A DNA stretch of 64,000 nt from Telluribacter sp035998675 (GCF_035998675.1 NZ_DASYHI010000023.1:62001-126000), one strand, 5' to 3'. Positions 36,050 to 45,741 are shown, numbered from the stretch's first letter. The notes: generated from the sequence alone by a model not told the origin. A program made the numbers and translations.

Positions 36050-37177
36050 ATGATACGACTTGCGATCATTGGAACAAGAGGAATCCCCAATAACTACGGT
36101 GGGTTTGAACAGGCCGCCGAGTACCTGGCGCTGGGATTAATAAAAAAGGGCTTTGAGGTAACAGTCTATAATTCACACTCGCATCCGTACCAGGAAAAGG
36201 AATGGAAAGGGGTAAAAATTATCCATGCCCAGGACCCCGAAGGTAAAATGGGTACCGTTGGTCAGTTCTTTTATGATTTCAATTGTATCATGGATGTCCG
36301 CAAGCGGGATTTTGATATTATTTTACAACTGGGCTATACCAGTAGCTCGGTTTGGGGGAACCTGGTACCTGATAAGTACATTCTGACTACCAACATGGAT
36401 GGTTTGGAATGGCGCCGGACCAAGTTTTCAAAACCCGTACAGCAGTTTCTGAAACAAGCCGAAAAGTTGGCCGTGAAGCAAAGCAATTACCTTATCTCTG
36501 ACTCCATTGGTATACAGGATTACCTCCAGGAAAAGTACAAAGTTAGGTCAGTATTCATACCCTATGGTGCCCATTTGTTTAACGACCCGGATGTAAGTGA
36601 GCTTGAACCCTATGGACTTGATCCCTACGAGTACAGTATGCTTATTGCGCGGCTTGAACCTGAAAATAGTATTGATACCATATTAAAAGGGGTATCAGCA
36701 TCGGAAGTAGCCAAGCCCTTTCTGGTAGTCGGCAAACACGAAACTAAATACGGTGCCTTCCTGAAAGAGAAATTTGCTGATAACGCTAACATCAGGTTTG
36801 TGGGAGGGATCTATAGCTTACAAACCCTTAACAACCTCCGACATTTTTCTAATGTTTACTTTCACGGCCATACCGTAGGAGGTACCAATCCGTCTTTATT
36901 GGAAGCAATGGCCTCAAGTAGCCTCATTTGTGCCAACGACAACCCCTTCAACCGGTATATTCTGGGAGAAGACGCGCTGTACTTTACATCCCATTTAGAA
37001 GTAGCGGCGCATTTGCAAAAAGTGGATAAATCAGAAGAGAAATTTCAAAACTTGATTTCGGAGAATAGAAGAAAAATAGATGAAATTTACCGGTGGGATC
37101 GCATTATTGACCAATACGCCGAGCATTTTGAGGATATTTATGACCATAAATACCGACGCCAAAAAAATATTGTATAA
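36050..37177 (+). CDS. DUF1972 glycosyltransferase (rhamnosyltransferase-like)
   Basis: The 375-residue GT-B protein has the DUF1972 N-terminus IGTRGIPNNYGGFEQAAEYL. Then come LTTNMDGLEWRRTKFSKP, the donor-binding IARLEPENSIDTILKGV and VGGTNPSLLEAMASSSL. Proteins of this type add rhamnose or related deoxysugars in capsule loci, so a deoxyhexose is a reasonable but unproven guess. Last plus-strand gene before a bidirectional terminator facing the second GAF gene. Confidence 0.88.
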   Translation: MIRLAIIGTRGIPNNYGGFEQAAEYLALGLIKKGFEVTVYNSHSHPYQEKEWKGVKIIHAQDPEGKMGTVGQFFYDFNCIMDVRKRDFDIILQLGYTSSSVWGNLVPDKYILTTNMDGLEWRRTKFSKPVQQFLKQAEKLAVKQSNYLISDSIGIQDYLQEKYKVRSVFIPYGAHLFNDPDVSELEPYGLDPYEYSMLIARLEPENSIDTILKGVSASEVAKPFLVVGKHETKYGAFLKEKFADNANIRFVGGIYSLQTLNNLRHFSNVYFHGHTVGGTNPSLLEAMASSSLICANDNPFNRYILGEDALYFTSHLEVAAHLQKVDKSEEKFQNLISENRRKIDEIYRWDRIIDQYAEHFEDIYDHKYRRQKNIV

Positions 37178-37206
37178 AACGGAGATACAGTACCCAATAA
37201 AACCAG

Positions 37207-37242
37207 AAAAAGGACCCGGCGTTTACTCGCTGAGTCCTTTTT
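37207..37242. terminator. Bidirectional terminator between convergent genes
   Basis: AAAAAGGAC (37207-37215) pairs with GTCCTTTTT (37234-37242), with inner GCG/CGC. A and T tracts on both sides serve both converging transcripts. Confidence 0.8.
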
Positions 37243-37268
37243 AGTAGTTCCAGCTTAGCTGCCCAAAG

Positions 37269-37997
37269 TTACTTTGCCGGGGCCGAATCTGAATCGCTGA
37301 CCATCCTTTTAAGGGAATGGACGACCATTTGAATGGATCCCAGCTTTTGGAATTGATCGGCGCGCGGGTCATTTTCAAGCAAAGTTTCCACATCAGAAAG
37401 CAAGGGATCAAGCAGAGGCTGGATTTGTTGTATTTTCATATCTCCGGCCGATAGCCCCTCGTTGACATTTTTTATTTTGTCAAGGGTTCGTTCCAGCTCA
37501 AGTCTGGTCTTCCTTAATTCAAAATGAACATTAACAAGATTGGCCAGGGCTTTAAGGGCCATAATTTTCTGGTCCGTTAACTCCCGGGGGCGACTGTCCA
37601 GAATGCATAAAGTACCCAAAGCGTGACCGTCATTGTCCACGAGGGGTACTCCCGCGTAAAAGATAATGTGGGGGTCACCGGTGGTGAGTGGGTTGTCCAT
37701 AAAACGGTCGTCAAAGCGGGCGTCAGGTACAATGAATACTTCATCTGGCTCTAAAATTGCATGTGCACAAAAGGAATGCTCACGTGGCGTTTCAGGTAAT
37801 TCAATCCCCTGTTTGGATTTAAACCACTGACGATCCTTATCAACCAATGTAATCAACGAAAAGGGAGTACCACAAATTTCGGAAGCTAACCTGGTAATGT
37901 CATCATAAACCCCCTCAGATAAGGTATCGAGGATGTTATACCCATACAAAGCCTTTAAGCGGTTCGGCTCATTTTCGGGAAAAGGTGCTGGTTTCAT
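37269..37997 (-). CDS. GAF-domain protein, copy B
   Basis: The 242-residue protein from ATG 37997 (MKPAPFPENEPNRLKALYGY) aligns end to end with copy A: LDTLSEGVYDDITRLASEIC, LVDKDRQWFKSKQG, HSFCAHAILEP and YAGVPLVDNDGHALGTLC. It has the same GAF core and a helical C-terminal tail. The frame extends ten codons upstream but copy A begins at the equivalent of this ATG. Function as for copy A: a small sensory module without a fused output. Opposite orientation to copy A. Confidence 0.82.
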   Translation of the reverse strand: MKPAPFPENEPNRLKALYGYNILDTLSEGVYDDITRLASEICGTPFSLITLVDKDRQWFKSKQGIELPETPREHSFCAHAILEPDEVFIVPDARFDDRFMDNPLTTGDPHIIFYAGVPLVDNDGHALGTLCILDSRPRELTDQKIMALKALANLVNVHFELRKTRLELERTLDKIKNVNEGLSAGDMKIQQIQPLLDPLLSDVETLLENDPRADQFQKLGSIQMVVHSLKRMVSDSDSAPAK

Positions 37998-38346
37998 GTG
38001 CAGTATGCTATATTTATTGAATAACAAAAGGAATTAACATGCAGTTTGAATAGCGTTCATAGATAATTGCCCGTATCCGTACTGTTCAAACAGAATGTAA
38101 GGCTGGTATTGAAATCTTACTTTTTTGAGATGTTCTACATTCATTACCAACGTAAACTTACTTCATATCGAAGATGAATTACAATTGAAAGTCAATTTAT
38201 TTTTTACCTATTGTAGAAATGTTTTAATTGGTGTAATATTACCGCTATTATATGATATGGTGTCATATCTTCCACGGTTCACCACACCTACTTAACTTCC
38301 TAAATAAATCTTCCTTTTCTGTAGAAAGTAAATTGACAGTAGGCGT
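37998..38346. promoter_or_regulatory. Upstream region of the priming transferase (349 bases)
   Basis: A/T-rich divergent gap. TATATGATAT (38249-38258) is the half-site of the MarR-type palindrome at 27494, here completed as a spaced dyad ATATGA...TCATAT (38250-38255 and 38263-38268). It may regulate the start of polysaccharide synthesis. Confidence 0.4.
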
Positions 38347-39738
38347 ATGGATAATTCTTACAAGCGGTTTTTACAAATATTTTTTATACTCATTGATTTA
38401 ATTGGCCTCAATATTGGCTATATAATTGCTCAAAGTCTTTTCAAAGAAAATGAAATATCCGCCCAATATTTCCGCTACTTTCAGTATTGGGGAATAGCAA
38501 ACTGGTTCTGGATTATTTTGAGTTTATTGGGGGGGATGTATTTCACAAGTGCAATAACAAATTTTAAAAGATTTCTAAAAAAAACCACCTGGACCGCTTT
38601 TGTATTTCTCCTCCTGGTTTTGTTTTACCTTTACATACCCCGCCTCATTCCGCTCTCTTCTTCCCTGGTCTACTACAGTTTGCTGTTTTTCTTTTCTATC
38701 TTAATATTCAATCGATTCCTGTATATAGTAATTAAAGAATGGGTTAAAAGGGAAGTACACTCCAAAAGAAGAATTTTGATTCTGGGTTACAATTCCGTAT
38801 CCAGAAAACTTGCCTCCTACATTGAGCGGGAAGAATTTAATGTTAAAATTCTGGGCTATGTGGATGACAGGACGGTGGAGAAAGATTTTGCTGATTATCC
38901 GGTATATAACAATTTAAGTGACACTTTAAGAATATCGGAAGAATTAAAAATCAATGAAATTTATTCGACTATAATGCCGGAGAACAATGCCAAGGTATAT
39001 AAAATAATGGACCAGGCAGACCTTTCACTAATCCGGTTTAGAGTAGTACCCGATTTCAGAAATTTAATTGACCGCCCCGTTCAGTTGGACCAGCTTAATG
39101 ATTTACCCATTTTAACCCTACGCAACGAGCCGCTTCAATCGGTGGTTAATCAATTTACCAAAAGGGCATTTGATATTGCATTTAGTCTTTTTGTTCTCAT
39201 TTTTATTCTTTCCTGGTTAGTACCACTTCTGGGAATTTTAATTTATCTGGAATCTCCCGGACCCATCTTTTTCTCCCAGCTTCGCAGTGGAAAAGATAAT
39301 AAACCGTTTTGGTGCTATAAGTTCAGGAGTATGCGTATAAATAAGGAAACCGAGGCGGTTCAGGCTACTAAAAACGATAGCCGGGTAACCAGGACCGGAA
39401 AGTTTATCCGCAGAACCAGCCTGGATGAATTTCCGCAATTCCTGAATGTACTTAAAGGGGAAATGAGTATAGTAGGACCCAGGCCACACATGCTAAAACA
39501 TAACGAAGATTTTCAGGCTCTGGAGGAACATTATATGATCCGTCATTATCTGAAACCCGGTATCACCGGCTGGGCTCAGGTGAATGGCTACCGTGGAGAA
39601 ATCACGGAGCTGAAGCATATCAAGAAAAGGGTCGAGTACGATTTGTGGTACCTGGAACACTGGAGTATTACCCTGGATTTATACATTATTTTCCTGACGG
39701 TTTACAATGTGTTCAAAGGAGAAAAAAACGCCTACTGA
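38347..39738 (+). CDS. Undecaprenyl-phosphate sugar phosphotransferase (WcaJ-like priming enzyme)
   Basis: The 463-residue polyprenyl glycosylphosphotransferase starts the lipid-linked repeat unit by moving sugar-1-phosphate to undecaprenyl phosphate. Four N-terminal membrane helices (about 8-115) lead to a CoA-binding-like soluble domain (RILILGYNSVSRKLASYI), then a membrane anchor (about 280-300). The catalytic bacterial sugar transferase domain has SGKDNKPFWCYKFRSMRIN, RRTSLDEFPQFLNVLKGEMS, VGPRPH and GWAQVNGYRGE. The sugar is probably glucose or galactose by family. Stop is 2 bases from the convergent GT2 stop, leaving no room for a separate terminator. Confidence 0.92.
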   Translation: MDNSYKRFLQIFFILIDLIGLNIGYIIAQSLFKENEISAQYFRYFQYWGIANWFWIILSLLGGMYFTSAITNFKRFLKKTTWTAFVFLLLVLFYLYIPRLIPLSSSLVYYSLLFFFSILIFNRFLYIVIKEWVKREVHSKRRILILGYNSVSRKLASYIEREEFNVKILGYVDDRTVEKDFADYPVYNNLSDTLRISEELKINEIYSTIMPENNAKVYKIMDQADLSLIRFRVVPDFRNLIDRPVQLDQLNDLPILTLRNEPLQSVVNQFTKRAFDIAFSLFVLIFILSWLVPLLGILIYLESPGPIFFSQLRSGKDNKPFWCYKFRSMRINKETEAVQATKNDSRVTRTGKFIRRTSLDEFPQFLNVLKGEMSIVGPRPHMLKHNEDFQALEEHYMIRHYLKPGITGWAQVNGYRGEITELKHIKKRVEYDLWYLEHWSITLDLYIIFLTVYNVFKGEKNAY

Positions 39739-39740
39739 GT

Positions 39741-40625
39741 CTATTTCCTGCTTTGCTTTTTAATAAAGTTGAGGTACCCTTTTCGGTGTTCCCGCCGGAA
39801 CACTTTGACAAAGTCAGAAGTAGGTGCAATGGTACTTTGAAGCTTATCCAACAAGTTTTCCATCCTATATTTTAGGATACGGAGGTTAAGAAACAGGGGG
39901 CGGTGTGAATAATCAATATTAGCCTCCGTAGCCCCAATGTTATAGGAATAAGTAAGGATAAATTCTTTGTTGAACCGGTTTTGGATTTTGTGGTAAACAA
40001 TTAGGTCAGGATGGTACAAAAGTTGATAACCTTTTTTTTGAGCCCTTAACAGAAATTCATTCTCATCACCCCCCAATTTAAAGTCTCCCAAGGGGCCGAT
40101 TCCCGTATTGTAACCACCAACTTTTACGGCTACTTCTTTACGAAAAGAATGATTGGCACCCATTAACTTAGGTACTATCATACGGTTTTCTCCCGCATCA
40201 TAAACACTGGCCAGGTAGAAATATTTCTTCGGCAGCCAATCAGGTACCTGCGATTCAAACGGAAGTACTTTACCTCCCACTATATGGACAGAGGAGTCCT
40301 GGTATTGTGAATCAAGGACCGCCAGGTACCGGGGATGGATTTCAATATCATCGTCGAGAAAAACAATAACCGGGTACTGTGCTTCTTGTATTCCCCGGTT
40401 CCGGGCGTAGGAAAGCCCCTGATTTTTTTCGAAGATATACCTGACCACGGGTACCTCAGCGTACTGCCTGACTACGTCGGCGGTTTGGTCAGTGGAGTTA
40501 TTGTCAACTATCAATAACTCGTATTTGGCGGTATCAGTTAAATGAAAGAGAATGGAATCAATTGTCTCTTTCAGGAATGAGGCCCGGTTGTAGGTACAAA
40601 TAATGATACTGTATTTTATTGACAT
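39741..40625 (-). CDS. Glycosyltransferase family 2, copy B
   Basis: The 294-residue GT-A transferase has YSIIICTYNRASFLKETIDS, LLIVDNNSTDQTADVV, VFLDDDIEIHPRYL and LMGANHSFRKEVAVKVGG. It aligns along its length with copy A at 33082, including the late FNKEFILTYSYNIG against LNKEYVFTYSFQLG. It probably adds a sugar to the same repeat unit with different acceptor. Last gene of the minus-strand Wza-Wzc-flippase-GT2 unit. Confidence 0.9.
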   Translation of the reverse strand: MSIKYSIIICTYNRASFLKETIDSILFHLTDTAKYELLIVDNNSTDQTADVVRQYAEVPVVRYIFEKNQGLSYARNRGIQEAQYPVIVFLDDDIEIHPRYLAVLDSQYQDSSVHIVGGKVLPFESQVPDWLPKKYFYLASVYDAGENRMIVPKLMGANHSFRKEVAVKVGGYNTGIGPLGDFKLGGDENEFLLRAQKKGYQLLYHPDLIVYHKIQNRFNKEFILTYSYNIGATEANIDYSHRPLFLNLRILKYRMENLLDKLQSTIAPTSDFVKVFRREHRKGYLNFIKKQSRK

Positions 40626-40676
40626 GCTTACATATTGTATGTGTGTGAACTACGATAGTACCATTTATCCATTTCA

Positions 40677-42143
40677 TTAGCTAGTTTTCTTCATTAATTT
40701 ATTATTAACAAAGCCGGTAACCAGTTGAACATCCGCTTTTGTATATATGCCGGTCAGGAAACCTATGGGTAGGGCTAATAGTAGAATTGAACCTCTTATT
40801 CCACAAGATAGCAGCGAGGAGTTTCCAACGAACAGTTGTTCAGCCAATAGCCAGACCAAAGCTAAAGTACCAAATACGAATAGTACCCGCGGATGAAACA
40901 TGAATTTTATGCGGGAATCAACTTTGGAAGCCCCATTTACAAAAACGAGGCGCTCAATAAGGCAGGAAATTAACAGCCCAAGCGCCACCGAAATGGTCAG
41001 GTCGTTAAAAAAGTCAAGGTAGACCAGCAGTAAAGAAACGACAATGATAGAAACTGCAAAAATAATGGAGCCCTGGTTGAAGATCTTGAATTGGTTGCTG
41101 GCAAACAGGTAATTCTGATAAGGGATGTTGAGGGTTTTGACTAAGGCAAATAAGAGAGAAAGGATCAGAATGGGGTAGGCGCGGACGTAAATTTCTCCAA
41201 ATACCAGCGAGATTATTTCCCGGCCAAAAAGGACAGAAAACAAAACCGCCGGATAAAAGAGAATGGAAATGTAGCGCTCATAGTTGGAGAGCTGGTCCAG
41301 CGTTTTTTCGTGATTTTTTTCGTGGATGTTCTGGGAGAAGACCGACAAAAATATTCCGCCCACACTTACCCCGATGCTCATGAGCAGGATACCTAACCGG
41401 TTGCCCACGTTATAGTACCCAATGGCCTCCGCCGGCACCGCATACAAGCCCAGTAGTACCTTATCAAAGCTCAAAAGAAAGCCATAGGCAATGGTAGAAG
41501 TGGAGATACTGATGGAGTACCGGATGTACTTCTTGAATATCTCAAATGAAAACGTTCCGAACTTGGCCTGTAATAGCTGAATCAATGGATAAATGGCACT
41601 CAAACCACAGGCGGCCATCATGTACCAGGCTATGGCAGTTTCAGAACCTCCAATGACCACGGCCACAATCTTGGCAATATTGATCAGGATTTGGGAAGAG
41701 AAGTCAACCAGGTTGGCCCGCAGTATATTGAGCTTGGATGACTGGTCGGTTACGTACAGGTACAGGGGGGTAAGTAGGTAATCCTGAAGGATAAATATGA
41801 CAATCAGGTTAATCTGCAAATCAGTAAAGGTACCCTTGTCGCTTTGCCAGTTCCAGAGTACAAACAGCAGTACCAGCAGCGTGGTGACAATGTTGTAGAA
41901 GATGTTGACAAACAGGAAGTTTTTTAAGCCAATTTCCTTGTCATCGCTGTACATTTTCAGGTGGGCGCTGTTTACGGTATGGGTAAAAACCGATTTGATA
42001 AGTACCTGAAACGACATAGCCAGACTGATATTACCCAGGATGGCCGGTCCTCCGATGCGGGCGATAAATATGGAACTTAGTATACCAAGCACCATGGAAA
42101 CAATGCTGATGGCAAAATTCTGACTTAATTTCTTTCCTAACAT
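40677..42143 (-). CDS. Polysaccharide flippase (Wzx / PST family)
   Basis: The 488-residue membrane protein has about twelve to fourteen helices, typical of MOP-superfamily exporters. N-terminal LSQNFAISIVSMVLGILSSI is followed by FIARIGGPAILGNISLAMSF, and by repeated helices to the basic C-terminus. It should flip lipid-linked repeat units across the inner membrane. Start MLGKKLSQN at 42143. It lies 50 bases after the Wzc-like gene and 51 before GT2 copy B. Confidence 0.87.
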   Translation of the reverse strand: MLGKKLSQNFAISIVSMVLGILSSIFIARIGGPAILGNISLAMSFQVLIKSVFTHTVNSAHLKMYSDDKEIGLKNFLFVNIFYNIVTTLLVLLFVLWNWQSDKGTFTDLQINLIVIFILQDYLLTPLYLYVTDQSSKLNILRANLVDFSSQILINIAKIVAVVIGGSETAIAWYMMAACGLSAIYPLIQLLQAKFGTFSFEIFKKYIRYSISISTSTIAYGFLLSFDKVLLGLYAVPAEAIGYYNVGNRLGILLMSIGVSVGGIFLSVFSQNIHEKNHEKTLDQLSNYERYISILFYPAVLFSVLFGREIISLVFGEIYVRAYPILILSLLFALVKTLNIPYQNYLFASNQFKIFNQGSIIFAVSIIVVSLLLVYLDFFNDLTISVALGLLISCLIERLVFVNGASKVDSRIKFMFHPRVLFVFGTLALVWLLAEQLFVGNSSLLSCGIRGSILLLALPIGFLTGIYTKADVQLVTGFVNNKLMKKTS

Positions 42144-42193
42144 GAAGGATTTGAATTGGGGGAGCGGGGGAGTACGGTTGGTTTTGCTACGGC

Positions 42194-44473
42194 TTAGTTT
42201 TCTCTACGGGCATCGTTCAGAAGTATCATCGTCGAATTCAAACGCCCTTCTTTAAATACATCGTTGGCAGTAGCAATATATTCCCTCCTGGTGAAATTGT
42301 AGCGGATAACGTACAAACAAAGATCCACATACGAGGCTAGGGAATAGGCGTCGGCGACCTGTCCTATGGCCGGCGTATCGATCAGGATATAGTCAAAGTT
42401 ATCCTTTAATTCAGCGAATAGTTGCTGCACGCGGCCACTCATCATTTGTTCGGCCGGCTGACCGGATTCATTGCCGGAGCCAATCATGTAAAAATAAAAT
42501 CCCGAGGTGTTGGGGGCCACTTTTATCAGGTTTTCGGCGGTCAGGGTTTTGCTGCTGATGTATTCAGTAATGCCCGTATCCGGTTTTAATTTTAAGTAGT
42601 GAAACAAATCGTCGTTGGTGCGTAGGTTAAAGTCCAGCAGTACCACCCGGTACCCGGCCATGCTTAGGCTGGCTCCCAGATTTACGCTTACGAAGGTCTT
42701 GCCGTCCCCTTCCATGCCTGAGGTAACCATAATTACCTGTTTCCCCTCCTTATTGGCAATGTGGGTAAGCTTACTTCGAATAAACCGAAACTCTTCCGCC
42801 ACTTTGGATTTAGGCTTTTGAAAAAGAATCAAAGGTTTTCGGTTTCTCTGGTGGGAAATTTCACCCAGGATGGGGGCGGTGGTCATTTGCTCAACCATAG
42901 ATTGGTGCTTCACCCGGTTACTCAGCAGGCCTTTGCCCAGCACCAGAGCAAAAGGAACCAGCAGTCCGGCAAATATGGCTAAGGCCAGCACGATAACCGG
43001 ATTGGGTGATTCGGGCTTCAGGGTAGCCATGGGCGGGTCCAGGAGGCGAATCTTCGAGCCGGTAGACGCCAGGTACAGGGCCGACTCCTCCCGCTTCTGC
43101 AACAGGTACACGTACAAATCGCGGCGTACGCCCTGTTGCCGGTTTATATCGTTCAATTCGCGCTCTATGTTGGGTATTTCGCTGATCCGGGAACGGTAGG
43201 AATTAACCCGGGTAGCAATATTATCCCTCGATACTTCCAAACCCCGTCTGATTATCTTAAGGTTCTCGATAATACTTTGTCGGAGGGTAGCCAGTTGTCC
43301 GTTTATATTCTGAACCAGGGTACTGGTTGGTTCCAGAGTTCGGAGCAACCGCTCACGCTCCAATTGCAAATTGTTAAAGCGCTCCGTCAGTTCCATCAAG
43401 GCCCGGTCCTCAATGGTAAGGTTACTGGGGACCAATTCAAAAAGCTCCCCCTGGCTGGCCAGGTACCTCTGCAACGACCCAACTACTTCTATCTGGGTAT
43501 TTAAGCGGGAGAGTTGCTGGCTGTAATCCCGGAATTCCTGCTGGTACGACGAGGCCTCCGAACGCACATCCGTAACATTGTTCTGGCTTTTAAACCGGGC
43601 TTCCTGTCGTTCGTTTTCCGTGAGTTCGCCGGTGAGTTCTCCCAGGCGATCATCAATAAAGGCAAGCGTGGAAACGGTCAGCCGGTTCTGATCCTCTTTT
43701 TCGTCTTCGTTATAAACCTGAATCAATTTGGCTAGAATATCTTTTCCTTTTTCGGGTAACGGATGAAGGAAGTTCAGGGTAAGTACATCCGCATTTTTAT
43801 TAGCCAGGGCTACTTTCAGATTTTTGTTGTATTCCACGGCCAGTTCACGAATATTCTGAAACCTCACATAAATCGGGCTTGCGGCAATCCGGGACGATGT
43901 TGAACTAGGTACTACTGTAAATACCCCATAGGGTTTGGCGATGGTCTGTCCGAAGCGGTAGGAGGTACTTCCCCGGGAATCTACCAGCGAAAAGGTACTC
44001 TGGTCTTGGGGAATTATGGTTATTTTCTCCTCAAAAGCGGACTTTCGGAGGGTTTGAATCCTGATTTTTATCGGTAATTCATTTCCATACATCTCTTCTT
44101 TTCGCAGGTACCCATCTTTAAAATAACTGGTTTGCAACGAGAGTTCTCCCAATGCCCGCTGCATAAGACTCAATGACCTGAAGGCTTCCAGTTCATTATC
44201 AATACTGGTGGCCTGTTTGAAAATAGCCAGGTCCTGAAAAGCCGGATTACCCGCCTGAAAATCGGGTCCTTTGTCAATATCCCTGACCAGAATGGAGCTA
44301 AAAATAAGGTACTTGGGTGTAATAGCGAGTAAAAACAGGACGGCCAATCCTAAGGCCATGACCAGACCAATGAGGAAGTAGTACCAATGCCTAAGGTACC
44401 TGTTCATTGATTTCCTGATATCAATTCTTCCCGCTTGAAGTTCCTGTGGGCTATTCACCTCTCTTTCTGGCAT
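42194..44473 (-). CDS. Wzc-like chain-length / tyrosine-kinase-fold ATPase
   Basis: The 759-residue protein from ATG 44473 (MPEREVNSPQELQAG; GTG two codons upstream is an alternative) has a Wzz-type chain-length domain between two membrane helices (about 34-55 and 500-520), with long coiled-coil segments at about 270-460. The C-terminal BY-kinase-fold ATPase has Walker A VTSGMEGDGKTFVSVN (Lys592), the A-prime strand VVLLDFNLR and Walker B-like LIDTPAIGQVADAY. Such proteins control polymer length and export. The usual tyrosine-rich tail is missing: the last 24 residues contain no Tyr. Phosphorylation would therefore have to use other residues. Co-transcribed with Wza and the flippase. Confidence 0.88.
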   Translation of the reverse strand: MPEREVNSPQELQAGRIDIRKSMNRYLRHWYYFLIGLVMALGLAVLFLLAITPKYLIFSSILVRDIDKGPDFQAGNPAFQDLAIFKQATSIDNELEAFRSLSLMQRALGELSLQTSYFKDGYLRKEEMYGNELPIKIRIQTLRKSAFEEKITIIPQDQSTFSLVDSRGSTSYRFGQTIAKPYGVFTVVPSSTSSRIAASPIYVRFQNIRELAVEYNKNLKVALANKNADVLTLNFLHPLPEKGKDILAKLIQVYNEDEKEDQNRLTVSTLAFIDDRLGELTGELTENERQEARFKSQNNVTDVRSEASSYQQEFRDYSQQLSRLNTQIEVVGSLQRYLASQGELFELVPSNLTIEDRALMELTERFNNLQLERERLLRTLEPTSTLVQNINGQLATLRQSIIENLKIIRRGLEVSRDNIATRVNSYRSRISEIPNIERELNDINRQQGVRRDLYVYLLQKREESALYLASTGSKIRLLDPPMATLKPESPNPVIVLALAIFAGLLVPFALVLGKGLLSNRVKHQSMVEQMTTAPILGEISHQRNRKPLILFQKPKSKVAEEFRFIRSKLTHIANKEGKQVIMVTSGMEGDGKTFVSVNLGASLSMAGYRVVLLDFNLRTNDDLFHYLKLKPDTGITEYISSKTLTAENLIKVAPNTSGFYFYMIGSGNESGQPAEQMMSGRVQQLFAELKDNFDYILIDTPAIGQVADAYSLASYVDLCLYVIRYNFTRREYIATANDVFKEGRLNSTMILLNDARREN

Positions 44474-44495
44474 AGACACTAGTTAAATTATATTT

Positions 44496-45281
44496 CTATC
44501 TGACGAAAGTAATGAATGAAAACGCCAGGGCGGAAATCGCCGCCGCCCAGATTGGAATATAGCGATTGGCCGGTTCCGATTGGGCTACTTTGATGTTATT
44601 GTACGGCTCTACATACACCACATCGTTTTGCTGCAGATAGAAATAAGGAGAGTTAAAAACCTGCTTTGAATTAAGATTTAAACGAGTGGCTACACGCTCT
44701 CCGTTACTTTCCCTGATGATGAGGACATTGTCTCGTCGGGCGTATTCGGTAAGGTCTCCCGCCATACCTAACGCTTCCAATACGTTGAGCTTTTCGGCGT
44801 TCACGGCGAAAGTAGATGGCGTTTTTACCTCTCCAATTACCGTAATTTTAAAATTTACCAGGCGCAGGTTTACCACGGGACTCCTGACCACCTTGCTTAT
44901 TTCAGCCGTCATTTTTTCGGTTGCCTGCTCGCGGGAAAGTCCGGCCAGGTTTATCTTGCCTAGGCCGGGAAAATTAATAAAGCCTTCTTTGTCAACCAGG
45001 TAGCCTTCGTTCAGGCGTGGTGTAGCGGTAGTGTTGTTCGGGGGAGTACCTGGTGGTAATATGATACCGCTGTTAAAAAGGATATTTGTTTCCGGGTTGA
45101 CACTACTGACAATAATTTCCAATAGGTCACCGGACTGGATTTGGATGGAAGGAATAGTTGCAAGGCGTTCTCTATAATCATTTCCAGTTGCCAAATCATC
45201 AAAGTATACCAGGTTTCGGGAGGAGGAGCAGGAGGATATAACCCAGCTGATCAGGAATATAAGAGGTAGTATTCTTCTCAT
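44496..45281 (-). CDS. Wza-like polysaccharide export lipoprotein
   Basis: The 261-residue protein has a lipoprotein signal (LIFLISWVISSCSSSRN). A Poly_export domain (SIQIQSGDLLEIIVSSVNPE) is followed by an SLBB domain (FKITVIGEVKTPSTFAVNAEK, then LNVLEALGMAGDLTEYARRDN) and a C-terminal hydrophobic segment (YIPIWAAAISALAFSFITFV). It forms the outer-membrane channel for the polymer. First gene of the minus-strand export unit; 22 bases separate it from the Wzc-like start. Confidence 0.9.
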   Translation of the reverse strand: MRRILPLIFLISWVISSCSSSRNLVYFDDLATGNDYRERLATIPSIQIQSGDLLEIIVSSVNPETNILFNSGIILPPGTPPNNTTATPRLNEGYLVDKEGFINFPGLGKINLAGLSREQATEKMTAEISKVVRSPVVNLRLVNFKITVIGEVKTPSTFAVNAEKLNVLEALGMAGDLTEYARRDNVLIIRESNGERVATRLNLNSKQVFNSPYFYLQQNDVVYVEPYNNIKVAQSEPANRYIPIWAAAISALAFSFITFVR

Positions 45282-45733
45282 AATTTGTTTTCAGAGCAGC
45301 CCTTTCGGTTTTGTTTGGGTAAGCCTTTCCCGGATTAGTGCTTTATTGTAAACGGGATAGGATTATCCTATTAAAAACCTTGCCAGATTATTTAGTAAGA
45401 ATTCATTACCAATAATTTGGAAAGCTGCTGATTACTATTTGGATACTTTTCCTTACAAAGTAAAGAACTTTGGACTGGAATAGGCTACTTATCTGCAATT
45501 CCGGCGATAACTACCTATAAATTTAGGGGTAAAGGCTAAGAAATCAGAATTCCTAAATTTAAGTAACCTCGCGTAGAAGCTATATGTTACAGGCAATTTT
45601 TATTTATGTATAGACAAGTTTGGGAGGTACCTTTAGAGGTAATGAATCGGCTACAATAAAGTAAATGGGTAAGACGCATCTTCCATGTTTAAAACTTTTA
45701 CGTGAGTGGTTTCAAAGTTCAGGGTTTATCGTA
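45282..45733. other. Divergent intergenic region upstream of the export operon (about 450 bases)
   Basis: A/T-rich with no credible coding frame. Promoters for the wza-like operon on the minus strand and for the small membrane protein on the plus strand fall here. I see no strong dyad. Confidence 0.45.
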
Positions 45734-45741
45734 TACTTTTG
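45734..45741 (+). promoter_or_regulatory. TAnnTTTG -7 element
   Basis: TACTTTTG matches the Bacteroidota housekeeping -7 consensus, about 10 bases before an AAGGAGGGG Shine-Dalgarno-like stretch (45752-45760) and the ATG at 45774. A clear TTG at -33 is not seen. Confidence 0.55.
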
